NCBI GenBank assembly: GCA_032622095.1
Contig: CP136065.1
Location: 20,262,134 to 20,326,133, forward strand
Length of the DNA: 64,000 nt
Source of the DNA: Siphonodentalium dalli
Lineage: Eukaryota > Mollusca > Scaphopoda > Gadilida > Siphonodentaliidae
Direction of reading: 5' to 3'
Each line of letters starts with the position of its first letter. Position 1 is the stretch's first letter. Made by a program: the position numbers and the translations under genes. The notes beneath the pieces are model-generated. The model made no database searches. It was not told the DNA's origin and was given only the letters and a program-made list of their open reading frames with translations. Below, in pieces: positions 47,696-56,610 of this stretch.

Positions 47696-48272
47696 TAGAA
47701 TATAATATGGCATATATTTTATATAATGTGATCTAGGGGTACGAAAATTGAGTGGGCCTTTAATATGCATGCTCTTTATGGGGTGTACTGTGGTCATGTA
47801 AATGAAAGTTAGACCTGACAGTCTTATCTGACCATATTCGGCAGTTGAATGTGTCACCACATCCAATAAATCTTAGCACAAAAACAGAAAGAAAAGAAAT
47901 ACATACCCTTTATATCAGACAAATAAAATCAACTATTGGCAACAGCATTTTAATACTCTGGTTTATGAACTCAACTTAGAACTTTTTCCTCATTTTGTGA
48001 AAAATATGTACAATCTGTTTTATTCATTGGACTATTTATGTTCATTTTGACTTTAATATGAAGTATTTGGGTAAAAAGTAGATGTATTATCATTTACTTT
48101 CTCCATCTCTTCCATTATTTAAACTGTTTTATAAGAGATAGATCAAATTATAATTATAATTTGAATAAAACATAGCGTTTTCAAAAATCTTGGGATGTTC
48201 GTGTAATGTCCTATACTGAACTTGAATGCTTATAAATTAATCTTCACTAAGCGTTCAATTAGTAATCAAATG
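47696..48272. other. AT-rich non-coding DNA, nothing recognised
   Basis: No gene or repeat recognised between the Helitron pair and the next TTAA element. Confidence 0.5.
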
Positions 48273-48745
48273 TTAACCCTTTACCCAACAGAACGGCCCT
48301 GTGCCAATGCATTCTCTTATATATGCGACTCGACCATAGGTCGCCTTGCATATATAAGAGAATGCATTGGCTTAACACATATTAAAAATGATAAAATTGT
48401 CAAAGAATGTAGAAAAATATTATAAAAATTGTTAAAAAAATGTAAGAAAAAATTATAAAATTGTTAAAGAATGTAAGAAAAAATGGTAAAGAGTGTTAAA
48501 AAAAGGCCAATGCATTCTCTTAGGCCAATGCATTCTCTTATATATGCGAGGCGACCTATGGTCGACTCGCATATATAAGAGAATGCATTGGCACAGGGCA
48601 TAACTGTAACAATCACAATGTGGTCAATGAACCGGTTCCAATGATATCCATATTGGTATGGTGTTATTGAGACAGGCCAAAGATATTTTAGGCTGTTGAA
48701 GCTTTATTTAGTCATTTTTGGCCGTTGTGTTGGGTAAAGGGTTAA
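48273..48745. mobile_element. TTAA-bounded two-hairpin element with best inverted ends
   Basis: The left end TTAACCCTTTACCCAACAGA and the right end match over 26 bases with a single mismatch (right end reads TGTTGGGTAAAGGGTTAA). Two 69-bp hairpins in opposite orientation lie at 48303-48371 and 48524-48592, both with the GTCGACC centre. A partial extra hairpin start (GGCCAATGCATTCTCTTA) precedes the second. This is the clearest complete member of the family: inverted ends, hairpin, AT-rich spacer, hairpin, inverted ends. Confidence 0.85.
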
Positions 48746-49115
48746 GAAAACATTCATACCAGCATTCAAGTCCAATTGAATCATACAAATTAGTCTTTGA
48801 AAATAACCACATTCAGATTGCCTCTTGAAAACTAAGGAACCATTCGACGGCTAATGTAAACATTTTAATTTTTCATTTAAACAGAATGAATTGTAAACAT
48901 CTGCTTCTGAAGACTAACTGGTTTTCAGTGATATAAATTCTGATTCTTGAACGTTATTTAACATTCATGTAACGCGTTCCACTGTTTGCAGATTGTTGGG
49001 ATGCTAATGAATATTATTTTTATTATTATTAATTTTCCCCTCCTGCATCTACATGTATTTTTTCCCCAGACAACCAAATGTTCTTAAACCAGGCTATAAA
49101 ATTGGTGTGACTCAA
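48746..49115. other. AT-rich non-coding DNA, nothing recognised
   Basis: No coding or repeat signal. Confidence 0.5.
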
Positions 49116-49367
49116 TCAGACCCTTCCATGACTGGAACTCCAGAAATTTTGCGAAAAAAACCCTGCGCCAATGCATTCTCTTATATATGCGGGTCTCACA
49201 TATATAAGAAAATACATTGGCCTAACAATATTTACCTTGACCGTGTAAGCCAGTGCATTCTTTTATTTATGTGAGGCTCCCTATGGGAGACTCGCATATT
49301 AGAGAACGCACTGGCACAAGATCTTTAATACACTGCAAAAACGCAGCTCCCGTCATGAAAGAGTTAA
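49116..49367. mobile_element. TTAA-type two-hairpin element, left end decayed
   Basis: The right end TCCCGTCATGAAAGAGTTAA is intact. The left end reads TCAGACCCTTCCATGACTGG, where TTAA has mutated or was lost. Hairpins lie at 49167-49221 (a short 55-bp version without the central stem) and 49248-49314 (CTCCCTATGGGAG centre). The spacer TAACAATATTTACCTTGACC corresponds in reverse complement to the spacer of the 83-bp array unit. Confidence 0.75.
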
Positions 49368-49459
49368 TAATAAGTTTTTATACATCAAGGTGGTCCCCTC
49401 ATTGGGGTATAGGTGTCAGTGGTTCACTTGTAGCTAACGTTTGCTGATGTCCCGCTGTT

Positions 49460-49718
49460 GGTTCCGGTTCACCAGTTGGATAAGTGTGGTCTGTTGGTAC
49501 TGATCGACCAGTGTGGTCTGTTCGTTCCGATTGACCAGTTGGATAATTTTGGTCCGTTGGTTCCGGTTGACCAGTTGGATAAGTGTGGTCCATTGGTTCT
49601 GGTTCACCAGTTGGATAAGTGGGTTCTGGTTGACCAGTTGGATAAGTGTGGTCCGTTGGTTCCGGTTGACCAGTTGGATAAGTGTGGTCCGTTGGTTCTG
49701 GTTCACCAGTTGGAGTGT
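49460..49718. repeat. Minisatellite of about 36 bp, roughly 7-8 units
   Basis: Units contain GACCAGTTGGATAAGTGTGG followed by TCCGTTGGTTCCGGTT, with several shortened or altered units (one reads CAGTTGGATAAGTGGG). All frames are partly open because the unit has few stops (up to 132 codons on the minus strand), so I treat the frames as by-products. Confidence 0.9.
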
Positions 49719-49750
49719 GGACAGTTGAATTTGGCCCATGAGTGGTGTGT

Positions 49751-49770
49751 GGGGGGGGGGGGGGGGGGGG
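49751..49770. repeat. G20 homopolymer
   Basis: Twenty consecutive G bases follow GTGGTGTGT. It is able to form G-quadruplex structure and is prone to length error in sequencing or assembly. Confidence 0.9.
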
Positions 49771-49897
49771 TAGTTTATTGTCCTGTTATCTATGTCTGGA
49801 TATCTATGTCTGCAATTGTCAAAAAAACACATTAGAATATACAGTCAAGGACCAAAGTGCCCAATGATGGGGTTGGAAAATTTAACCTTTGCTTTAT

Positions 49898-50050
49898 TAG
49901 CCATTTCATGATGGGAGCTCCCCTGGTGCATCATTAGTGATCCCTTGCCATAGGGAGACTCAGATATATAAGAGAATGAACTGGCTTACAAGGTCAAGGT
50001 AACTATTGTTAGGCCAATGCATTCTCTTATATAGGGCACCTCACATGCAA
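49898..50050 (-). mobile_element. Fragment of the TTAA two-hairpin element
   Basis: It reads TTAGCCATTTCATGATGGGA, which is the right terminus of the 45806 element on the opposite strand. A half hairpin follows (CCATAGGGAGACTCAGATAT), then the spacer AAGGTCAAGGTAACTATTGT and the start of a second hairpin at about 50012. It is valuable because its spacer links the dispersed family to the 83-bp array spacer (GGTCAAGGTAAATAGTTATG). Confidence 0.75.
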
Positions 50051-50079
50051 CTATTTCACCCAGTGATCCCATTTGAACA

Positions 50080-50262
50080 AATTGGAATGAGAGTCTCCTA
50101 GGGAACATCCACACCAAATATGAACCGATTCGGTCTGATAGTTACAGAGGAGAAGATGTTTAAAGAATTGTTGATGGATGGGTGGACGGACGGCTCGACG
50201 GACGAACGGACAAGGAGTAATGACTATAGCTCCACCGGATACTTCGTATCAGGTGAGCTACA
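50080..50262 (+). mobile_element. Right end of an AGCT-hairpin element
   Basis: CACACCAAATATGAACCGAT is followed by a GGACGGACGGCTCGACGGAC tract, AATGACTATAG and a terminal hairpin AGCTCCACCGGATAC / GTATCAGGTGAGCT at 50228-50259. This is the same end type as the 32573 element but a different subfamily. The 5' part is missing. The 72-codon frame across it is a by-product. Confidence 0.7.
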
Positions 50263-51699
50263 AGTGCTGAATATATTGAAATTCAAGACAAAGTTAGGCG
50301 ACAAAAGTATTTCGTCCTTCGGAAATATTGCACCATAACGGTCCAATAAATATGCAGATTTTTGTTTATATGCGGTCGATGACATCGACTATGTAAACAT
50401 GTATGCCTTAAAGAGAATTGTTATCAATGAGCACAACGAATAGGTGATGACCTAGTGATGACGCTGTTGTTTTATGGAGTATTTTTGTAATGTCCAATAC
50501 ATTGGCGGATCAGAATAGTATCCATCATTCACATTCACTACACATAAATCAAACTTCACTGAGACAGTAACAGGTAAGCTCTTAACATTTAACCAGCCTA
50601 AACGTCAAAATGCTTAATATGTACACTGGTTATGTAAATTTTTGTTGATCAGGCAGTCTGTAATATAAAATACCTAAATCCATTGTTCCCCTAATTGGAT
50701 GTATACAGGCGAACAGTTCTTAACCAAATGATTACGTAATGTGTGATAAACTGCATCCCGTCTAATATCCACATGGCTTCACACCATAAAAGGTTTGAAT
50801 ACAATAGATATACAACAGTTATCACCTTACTAAAATAAGCAATATTTAGCGACCGTCATGGTGTCAGCAACATTTGAGTTATGACAATTGGTTTAGCTGA
50901 TTTATGTGATTATAATTACATAGAATGTTAGATTAATGTTTGCGAATTTCGTTTCAGGTATCAACTCCCAGCATAGTGCATCTGAACAAATGTTGAAGGA
51001 GAGTAAAATCATAAAGGAAATACAAATAACAACCATAGCTCAAGCAGAACAGTCTATTGCCTCTTCGATAAAAAAAATTTGACTTTGATTTTCACTGGGC
51101 TTTTTGCATATGGTTGGATGTGAAATCCCGACGTATTTTGTATTAATGCTTTACATTAATTGATCTATCTGTGCGATATCACACATACCTATGTTCGCAT
51201 AATATTCTTTTTAAAAGTTATTTTTGTGTTATTTTAGTTCTGTTTTTATTCTGAGTAACAAATAAAGTTTAAAACAAATATTTTAGTCATTAATTGTGAA
51301 GCACCGAGATAATGAGGATTTAATTTGGCCAAAGTCTTTTGAATTTGGCCAAAAAACATTTGGCCAAAGTTTTTTTCATTTGGCTAATAAAATAAATTAT
51401 AAACTATTATATTCACGGTCGCAAAACAAGGGGGTTAGAAGAGTTAAAGATAAATTAAAACATAGTGTTTTGACGGAATAATAGCGAGTGAATTAACTGT
51501 TTATACTTCACAGTAGTTGTGAACGTTCAAATATTACAGACGAATGTATTAAGTTTGCGTTCACTGGTTTGGTGTATTCCAAATTACCATTCAATGTAAC
51601 AAAGTCGAATCAAATTCTAATCGAATATCGAATATACACAGGAGCTAAGTCTATCTGGCATCTATTGTTTTCAATAGGTGTTGCGGTAGGTGTCATAAT
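50263..51699. other. AT-rich non-coding DNA, nothing recognised
   Basis: There is a short local repeat of TTTGGCCAAA near 51325-51380. A 61-codon frame covering it (51296-51481) has no recognisable content. No gene called over 1.4 kb. Confidence 0.5.
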
Positions 51700-51985
51700 C
51701 CTCAACATCACGAGTTGCAGACTATAGTTCTTATCATAATTGTCACGAGATGGTCAGTCAGCGATTTGCCACAGTTGTCCGATACTGGTGCAGCATATTC
51801 TAATATTATGTGGATAAAAGCAAAGTATACTTTTTGAAGAGTATTTCTAGATAACACATGTTTATATTTCCTCATTTCTAGATAACACATGTTTATATTT
51901 CCTCATGAAGTCAACTCATTCTTTTCCATACCGTATCAGTAATCTCATCAGTGTGCATGGCCATGTACTTGAGTCCAAGATAAGT
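51700..51985 (-). pseudogene. LINE-type reverse transcriptase fragment, broken
   Basis: On the minus strand the segment from about 51890 to 51711 reads RKYKHVLSRNTLQKVYFAFI then HIILEYAAPVSDNCGKSLTD. This is the pattern of the C-terminal thumb-like part of non-LTR retrotransposon reverse transcriptases, where a Y-x-S/A-F-I-x-x-ILEYA-x-x-VWDNC block is typical. Here the usual Trp before Asp-Asn-Cys is Ser. Upstream in a different frame lies TYLGLKYMAMHTDEITDTVW, matching the HLG...H-I-x-E-I block that normally precedes it, so a frameshift and a 31-bp tandem duplication (51844-51905) separate the two. No catalytic YADD box or endonuclease is present. It is an old truncated insertion, clade not determined. 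Confidence 0.7.
51844..51905. repeat. 31-bp tandem duplication inside the LINE fragment
   Basis: TTTCTAGATAACACATGTTT plus 11 further bases occurs twice in direct succession. It disrupts the reading frame of the reverse transcriptase relic. Confidence 0.9.
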
Positions 51986-52867
51986 CCTCTGTTATTTGGA
52001 ATATAATTTACGTTAACTGAAGCACATACCATCATGTTTATGCCACAACGGTAACGGTATATATATCAGTAGTGAACTCTACTTAAAATGCTGATAATAA
52101 CTCATAATACCGCTTTACAAAAAATTCGTAAAATGCTTAAAACAATTAAACTTAATATGGTCCATGCTAAACTTTATTCAACACAAGCAGCTCACAACTG
52201 AGACAACACTGGACCACGGGTATTTTAATATGGACTATAATCCACGCAGTCCAAGTCATTAATCACTGCCTGCTGGATGAACAGGATATACCCATCACAC
52301 TTCCAAGTGACCAAAGTTATACTATATCTCTTTCTTGCTCTGACAACAATAAGCAAAGTTAATTACTCAACCAAATGTTATGTCAGATTTGATCTTCTCT
52401 GACATATTTGAATAAACGAATTCCACAGAGCACGGATACTACTGTTTATGTCTACTGGTGTGTGTTAACTACCCCTTAGCAAGATGAATCTAATTAACTA
52501 GAACAATGGAGCTATACTGTAGCTCCTTGGATGCTTGGACATTCCATGTCTTTCAACCTTTTCCAATATTAAATAACTTTATTATTTTGATATCTCACAT
52601 GGAAATTTGCAAAAATATTAATAGAACTGCTTACACGATGACAGGCTCTATAGGTTAGATGTAATATTAACCCTTCTCTTTTGACCCATAAATTCCAAAT
52701 ATTTGTGTTATAATGTATATATGTCTATACCTTTTTAGTACATAACAATACATACTCTATAATTCAATATCAAATCTTTAGATTATGATTTCAATCATAG
52801 CAATTTACTATCGCCAAGGGATGAGTTAAACATCTGCCGATCGTGATCGGCCTCTTGTTATAGTTAC
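51986..52867. other. AT-rich non-coding DNA, nothing recognised
   Basis: No frame, repeat or RNA signature recognised. Confidence 0.5.
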
Positions 52868-52947
52868 TGCTTTCCTTCTGTTCAGTATCTTATATCCCCT
52901 AATTTTCAGAAGATAAAATGCATAATCGAGGTGACTAATGGGTGAAA
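52868..52947. repeat. Segment shared in inverted orientation with 44316-44360
   Basis: CTTATATCCCCTAATTTTCA then GAAGATAAAATGCATAATCG and AGGTGACTAATGGG form the reverse complement of the 44316 segment. It flanks the 30-bp minisatellite on its left. Confidence 0.7.
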
Positions 52948-52965
52948 TCACCAACCTGAATTGGG

Positions 52966-53973
52966 TAACTTCAGTCTGTTCATAGGTCTCCCGGGGAACT
53001 TCAGTCTGTTCATAGGTCTCCCGGGGAACTTCAGTCTGTTCATAGGTCTCCCATAGAACTTCAGTCTGTTCATAGGTCTCCCGGGGAACTTCAGTCTGTT
53101 CATAGGTCTCCCATAGAACTTCAGTCTGTTCATAGGTCTCCCATAGAACTTCAGTCTGTTCATAGGTCTCCCATAGAACTTCAGTCTGTTCATAGGTCTC
53201 CCATAGAACTTCAGTCTGTTCATAGGTCTCCCATAGCAGTCTGTTCATAGGTCTCCCATAGCACTTCAGTCTGTTCATATGTCTCCCATAGCACTTCAGT
53301 CTGTTCATAGGTCTCCCATAGCACTTCAGTCTGTTCATAGGTCTCCCATAGCACTTCAGTCTGTTCATAGGTCTCCCATAGCACTTCAGTCTGTTCATAG
53401 GTCTCCCATAGAACTTCCGTCTGTTCATAGGTCTCCCATAGAACTTCAGTCTGTTCATAGGTCTCCCATAGAACTTCAGTCTGTTCATAGGTCTCCCATA
53501 GAACTTCAGTCTGTTCATAGGTCTCCCATAGAACTTCAGTCTGTTCATAGGTCTCCCATAGAACTTCAGTCTGTTCATAGGTCTCCCATAGCACTTCAGT
53601 CTGTTCATATGTCTCCCATAGCACTTCAGTCTGTTCATATGTCTCCCATAGCACTTCAGTCTGTTCATAGGTCTCCCATAGAACTTCAGTCTGTTCATAG
53701 GTCTCCCATAGAACTTCAGTCTGTTCATAGGTCTCCCATAGCAGTCTGTTCATAGGTCTCCCATAGAACTTCAGTCTGTTCATAGGTCTCCCATAGAACT
53801 TCAGTCTGTTCATAGGTCTCCCATAGAACTTCAGTCTGTTCATAGGTCTCCAATAGAACTTCAGTCTGTTCATAGGTCTCCCATAGCAGTCTGTTCATAG
53901 GTCTCCCATAGAACTTCAGTCTGTTCATAGGTCTCCCATAGAACTTCAGTCTGTTCATAGGTCTCCCATAGCA
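52966..53973. repeat. 30-bp minisatellite, about 34 copies
   Basis: The unit is ACTTCAGTCTGTTCATAGGT followed by CTCCCATAGA. Variants have CCCGGGGA (first copies) or CATAGCA. Three units are 5 bp shorter (CATAGCAGTCTG near 53234, 53738 and 53885). Because 30 is divisible by three and the unit has few stops, frames stay open on both strands: a 300-codon minus-strand frame changes from repeated MNRLKFYGRP to repeated ETYEQTEVLW exactly where the 25-bp units shift phase. There is no signal peptide, promoter or splice context, so no protein is called. Confidence 0.95.
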
Positions 53974-54032
53974 GCTGAGATCTAAGCTGAATAAGGTCCC
54001 CAGAGTGTGAAATGCAAACAAGCAGTCGCAGA

Positions 54033-54628
54033 CGGCGGTATCCCCCGCCCAAATGTGCAGTTGGGGAAGTGCATTCTCAACAAGAGGTGGGATTTTGTCA
54101 TAAAGCCTGGCTTGCGAACTCATTTTAGGACTGACATTTGTGGAAATTAGCCAAATGAACTCATATACCAAATATCTTTGAAATCCGATGACATTTGTGG
54201 AAATGAGCCCTGTGACCTTATCCATTTGCACAAAAAAAAGTCATATAACTCTGCTGAAAATATCCGGCTGGACCTGGTTTTCGAACTCGTATTAGATACT
54301 AGTCATGTGAACTCATATAACAAAATTCTTTGAAATCCGTTGACATTTGTCGAAATGAGCCCTGTGACGTCGTGTATTTGCTATTTGGTAAAATCGACAA
54401 AAATAATAAACAAAGTCCAATAACTCCGGTAAAAATATCCGACTGGAACTGGCTGGAACTCATTCTAGGTAATGAACTCATATACCAAGAATCTTTGAAA
54501 TCCGTTGACATTTGTTCAAGGTATGACACTTACAAATTCGGGACGGACGGACGGATGGAGGACGGACGGACAGACGGACGGACGGAACCCATTACTATAT
54601 CCCCCACAAATTTTCAAATTGGCGGGGG
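54033..54628. mobile_element. Element with GGTATCCCCCGCC inverted ends
   Basis: The left end GGCGGTATCCCCCGCC and the right end GGCGGGGGATAATG are inverted over about 11-12 bases. The body holds three imperfect copies, about 155-165 bp apart, of TTTGAAATCCG(A/T)TGACATTTG with flanking GAACTCATATA(C/A)CAA. Just before the right end is a run GGACGGACGGACGGATGG. Elements of this build, with (GACG)n next to ATATCCCCC ends, are to my knowledge frequent in bivalves. They encode no protein. Frames of 76 and 100 codons are by-products. Confidence 0.75.
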
Positions 54629-54840
54629 ATAATGACAAGTCGGAGTGGGCAGCCAATCATATGGGTTGTTACTAACTAAATATGACAACCATCTAGCTAT
54701 TGGTCCACATCCATTTCTGTAAAAGGTCAGCCAATGAAACATTTGAAAACTCTGGAAGGAATTATAAAATGTCTACCTGTCGTATCTCTGAAAGAAGATT
54801 AATTCTTTTAGGATGAAAACATCATATGATGCTAAATCAT

Positions 54841-55675
54841 ATGAAAGTGTCAATACACAATAGCTCAACTAGGAGAAGAAGTTTGGGATAAAATGGATAA
54901 AAAATGTTGGGTGTAAGGCCTGCCTAAATATTTAGTCATGCAAAGACCTGCCGGCCATCATTCAAATTTGATAGCTCTATATTGCCATCTAAAGGTGATC
55001 CTAAAAATGCCAGTAAATTTTCAAATACATCTCTAAAAAAATACAGGCTACAGAGTGTGCCAGGGTCGATGGAATTCAAATTTGAGATCAAAGATGGCTG
55101 CTGACGGCCATGTTTTTAACGAGTTTCGAAAACAATCAATGCCTCCCATCTAGATATCACCCCAATGATTCATTGGAAGTTTAGTAACAATTGGATGAGG
55201 GATGTAGCCTGTACAGTGTGCCAAAGAATTTAGTCATGCAATGACTAATATCCAAGATGGCCACTACATTGCAGCCATGTTTTTCAACAAATTTCGAAAT
55301 TAGTAGCTCTCATCTAGATGTGACCCTAAAGATCAATATAAAGATTGGTGATGATCAGTTTAGGGATGTGGTCTGGAGGGTGTGCCAAAATATTTAGTAA
55401 TGCAAAGAGTAAAAACCAAAATGGCTGCTATGTTTTTTTCATCGAAAATTGTTCCAATTCAGTAGTTTAGCCTGAACATGACAAAAATTTCAAAACAATA
55501 AATGCGGGCTGCAGGTTGTAGCGATGGATTCAAATTTTAAATCCAAGATGGCTGCTGGCGGCCATGTTTTTTTGATGAATTTTGTTAAAAATTTATGGCT
55601 CCTATCTAGAGGTCACCCCGAATATCCATGTGAAGTTTGGCGACGATCGAATGAGAGATGTTGTAACATGCAACC
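54841..55675 (-). mobile_element. Reverse-oriented relative of the 32573-34606 element
   Basis: It starts ATGAAAGTGTCAATACACAA then TAGCTCAACTAGG, which corresponds to the reverse complement of the right end at 34580-34615. The body has, reversed, the AAGATGGC(T/C)GCTG..GGCCATGTTTTT, TAGTCATGCAA and GGCTACA/TAGCCTG phrases of the same family at intervals of about 150-165 bp. It is more diverged than the 32.6-kb copy and appears truncated before any second terminal hairpin. Confidence 0.7.
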
Positions 55676-55682
55676 GGGGGGT

Positions 55683-55765
55683 ATAAACTAACCGAGCGGT
55701 CTAACGACTGCATGCCATAAAAAGGAATATGATTCCGACTCGTGGGTCGCCCAGACGCCCAAGGG
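55683..55765 (+). ncRNA. tRNA-like segment, possible SINE head
   Basis: ACCGAGCGGTCTAACG resembles an RNA polymerase III A box of tRNA type (as in the D arm of Leu/Ser tRNAs). About 45 bases on, CTCGTGGGTCGCCCAG resembles a T-arm B box with several bases lost from the GGTTCGANNCC core. I cannot fold a convincing cloverleaf, so this is not a working tRNA gene. A tRNA-derived SINE or pseudogene is the best reading. Confidence 0.45.
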
Positions 55766-55903
55766 GATTTTAATGTCTGGGATGATTCTAAATAAAGTTG
55801 CTGCCACCACCCTTATTTTTCTAAGTGCTCAAGGGAAACACTACACTATACCCCTCCCTATACCTAATGGGACTTGGTCTCGGCCTCTCTACCGGTCAAT
55901 ATA

Positions 55904-56150
55904 AGAGACTGACAGTTTTCAGCTAACTGTCTATCAAGTTCTGCCTGTGGCAGGACTTTAACAGTTTTAACCTCGTAAAACTGCCCACTTAGTCTCTATA
56001 CACTACACAGACTTGGCCTTGCTAATCTGTAAACACAATAGAGACCGACAGTTTCCGGGCAGCTAACTGTCTGTTCAAGTTCTGCCTGTGGCAGGACTTT
56101 GGCAGTTTTAACCTCGTAAAACTGCCCACTTAGTCTCTATACACTTCCAA
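55904..56150 (+). repeat. Duplicated module of three hairpins, 136-bp period
   Basis: Each copy (from about 55906 and 56042) contains, in order, GACAGTT...AACTGTC, AAGTTCTGCC TGT GGCAGGACTT and CAGTTTTAACCTCGTAAAACTG, then CCCACTTAGTCTCTATACAC. All three are inverted repeats with stems of 7-10 bases. The first stem tolerates a longer loop in copy 2 (TTCAGCT versus TCCGGGCAGCT), while the stems themselves are kept. The last stem is longer in copy 2 (GGCAGTTTTA/TAAAACTGCC). What it belongs to is unknown. Confidence 0.7.
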
Positions 56151-56290
56151 GGTTTACCACTTAGGGTAACACCTTAATTAGTTAAGCTTTTATGCTTCGA
56201 TCTTAAAGATTCAAGCTTTTGCTTCGAGCACTTAGGCTTACATTGAATTGAGCCGTGACCCAACTGAGGTTATCCTGGTCTGAGACCTCC

Positions 56291-56400
56291 TTTTATACCC
56301 ATCTCAGGGCACCTGGTGGCACAAAGTTGCAACCAATCAGAATCGTTGCAACCCAGCCAATCACAGGCTAGCTTGAGAGCACCGATCTGCTTCTATATTT
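56291..56400 (+). promoter_or_regulatory. Promoter-like cluster: two CCAAT boxes and TATA-like motifs
   Basis: CCAATCA occurs at 56333 (AACCAATCAG) and again at 56357 (GCCAATCAC), 24 bp apart in the same orientation. A TATA-like TCTATATTTG lies at 56392, and TTTTATA at 56291. A pyrimidine-rich stretch (TTTCCCTTCTTGCTC) follows at about 56413. Paired CCAAT boxes upstream of a TATA motif and an ATG in good context are typical of animal promoters, but an LTR or transposon promoter would look the same. Confidence 0.4.
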
Positions 56401-56444
56401 GCGATCCGGGGATTTCCCTTCTTGCTCGCAGTCTAATTTTAATT

Positions 56445-56606
56445 ATGGCAATTCCAAGGTATTATGGAATTCTGGAAATTCTTATTTTACCTGGATATTT
56501 AATTACAGTTATGTATAAGAAGTTTATTGATAACTATAATTGGGCTATCGGAAGTATTTGGACGGGAATAGATTCATACTCGACTCATACTCCGGAGACG
56601 AGGTGA
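56445..56606 (+). CDS. Candidate first coding exon of unknown gene
   Basis: I do not recognise this protein. The ATG at 56445 has A at -3 and G at +4, a good initiation context, and starts MAIPRYYGILEILILPGYLI. A hydrophobic stretch (about residues 8-23) could be a membrane anchor or signal. The frame is open for 54 codons and closes at a TGA that overlaps a strong splice-donor match, CGAG|GTGAGT, at 56602/56603, so the exon could continue into another. CCAAT and TATA-like motifs lie 45-115 bp upstream. I found no matching downstream exon. The alternative is that this is part of a degraded retroelement next to the structured repeat at 55.9-56.15 kb, or chance. Confidence 0.25.
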   Translation: MAIPRYYGILEILILPGYLITVMYKKFIDNYNWAIGSIWTGIDSYSTHTPETR

Positions 56607-56610
56607 GTGT

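Noticed and set aside
49434-49835. 132- and 125-codon frames on both strands at the 36-bp minisatellite
   Set aside because: Both run through the minisatellite and the G20 tract. Opposite-strand frames of equal length indicate repeat artefacts.
52966-53973. Could the 30-bp array be a CRISPR array or a repetitive protein gene?
   Set aside because: No variable spacers exist between the 30-bp units. As a gene it has open frames on both strands simply because the unit lacks stops, and the protein switches repeat type at each 25-bp unit.
55683-55765. Functional tRNA gene
   Set aside because: The B box has lost core bases and I could not form acceptor and anticodon stems.
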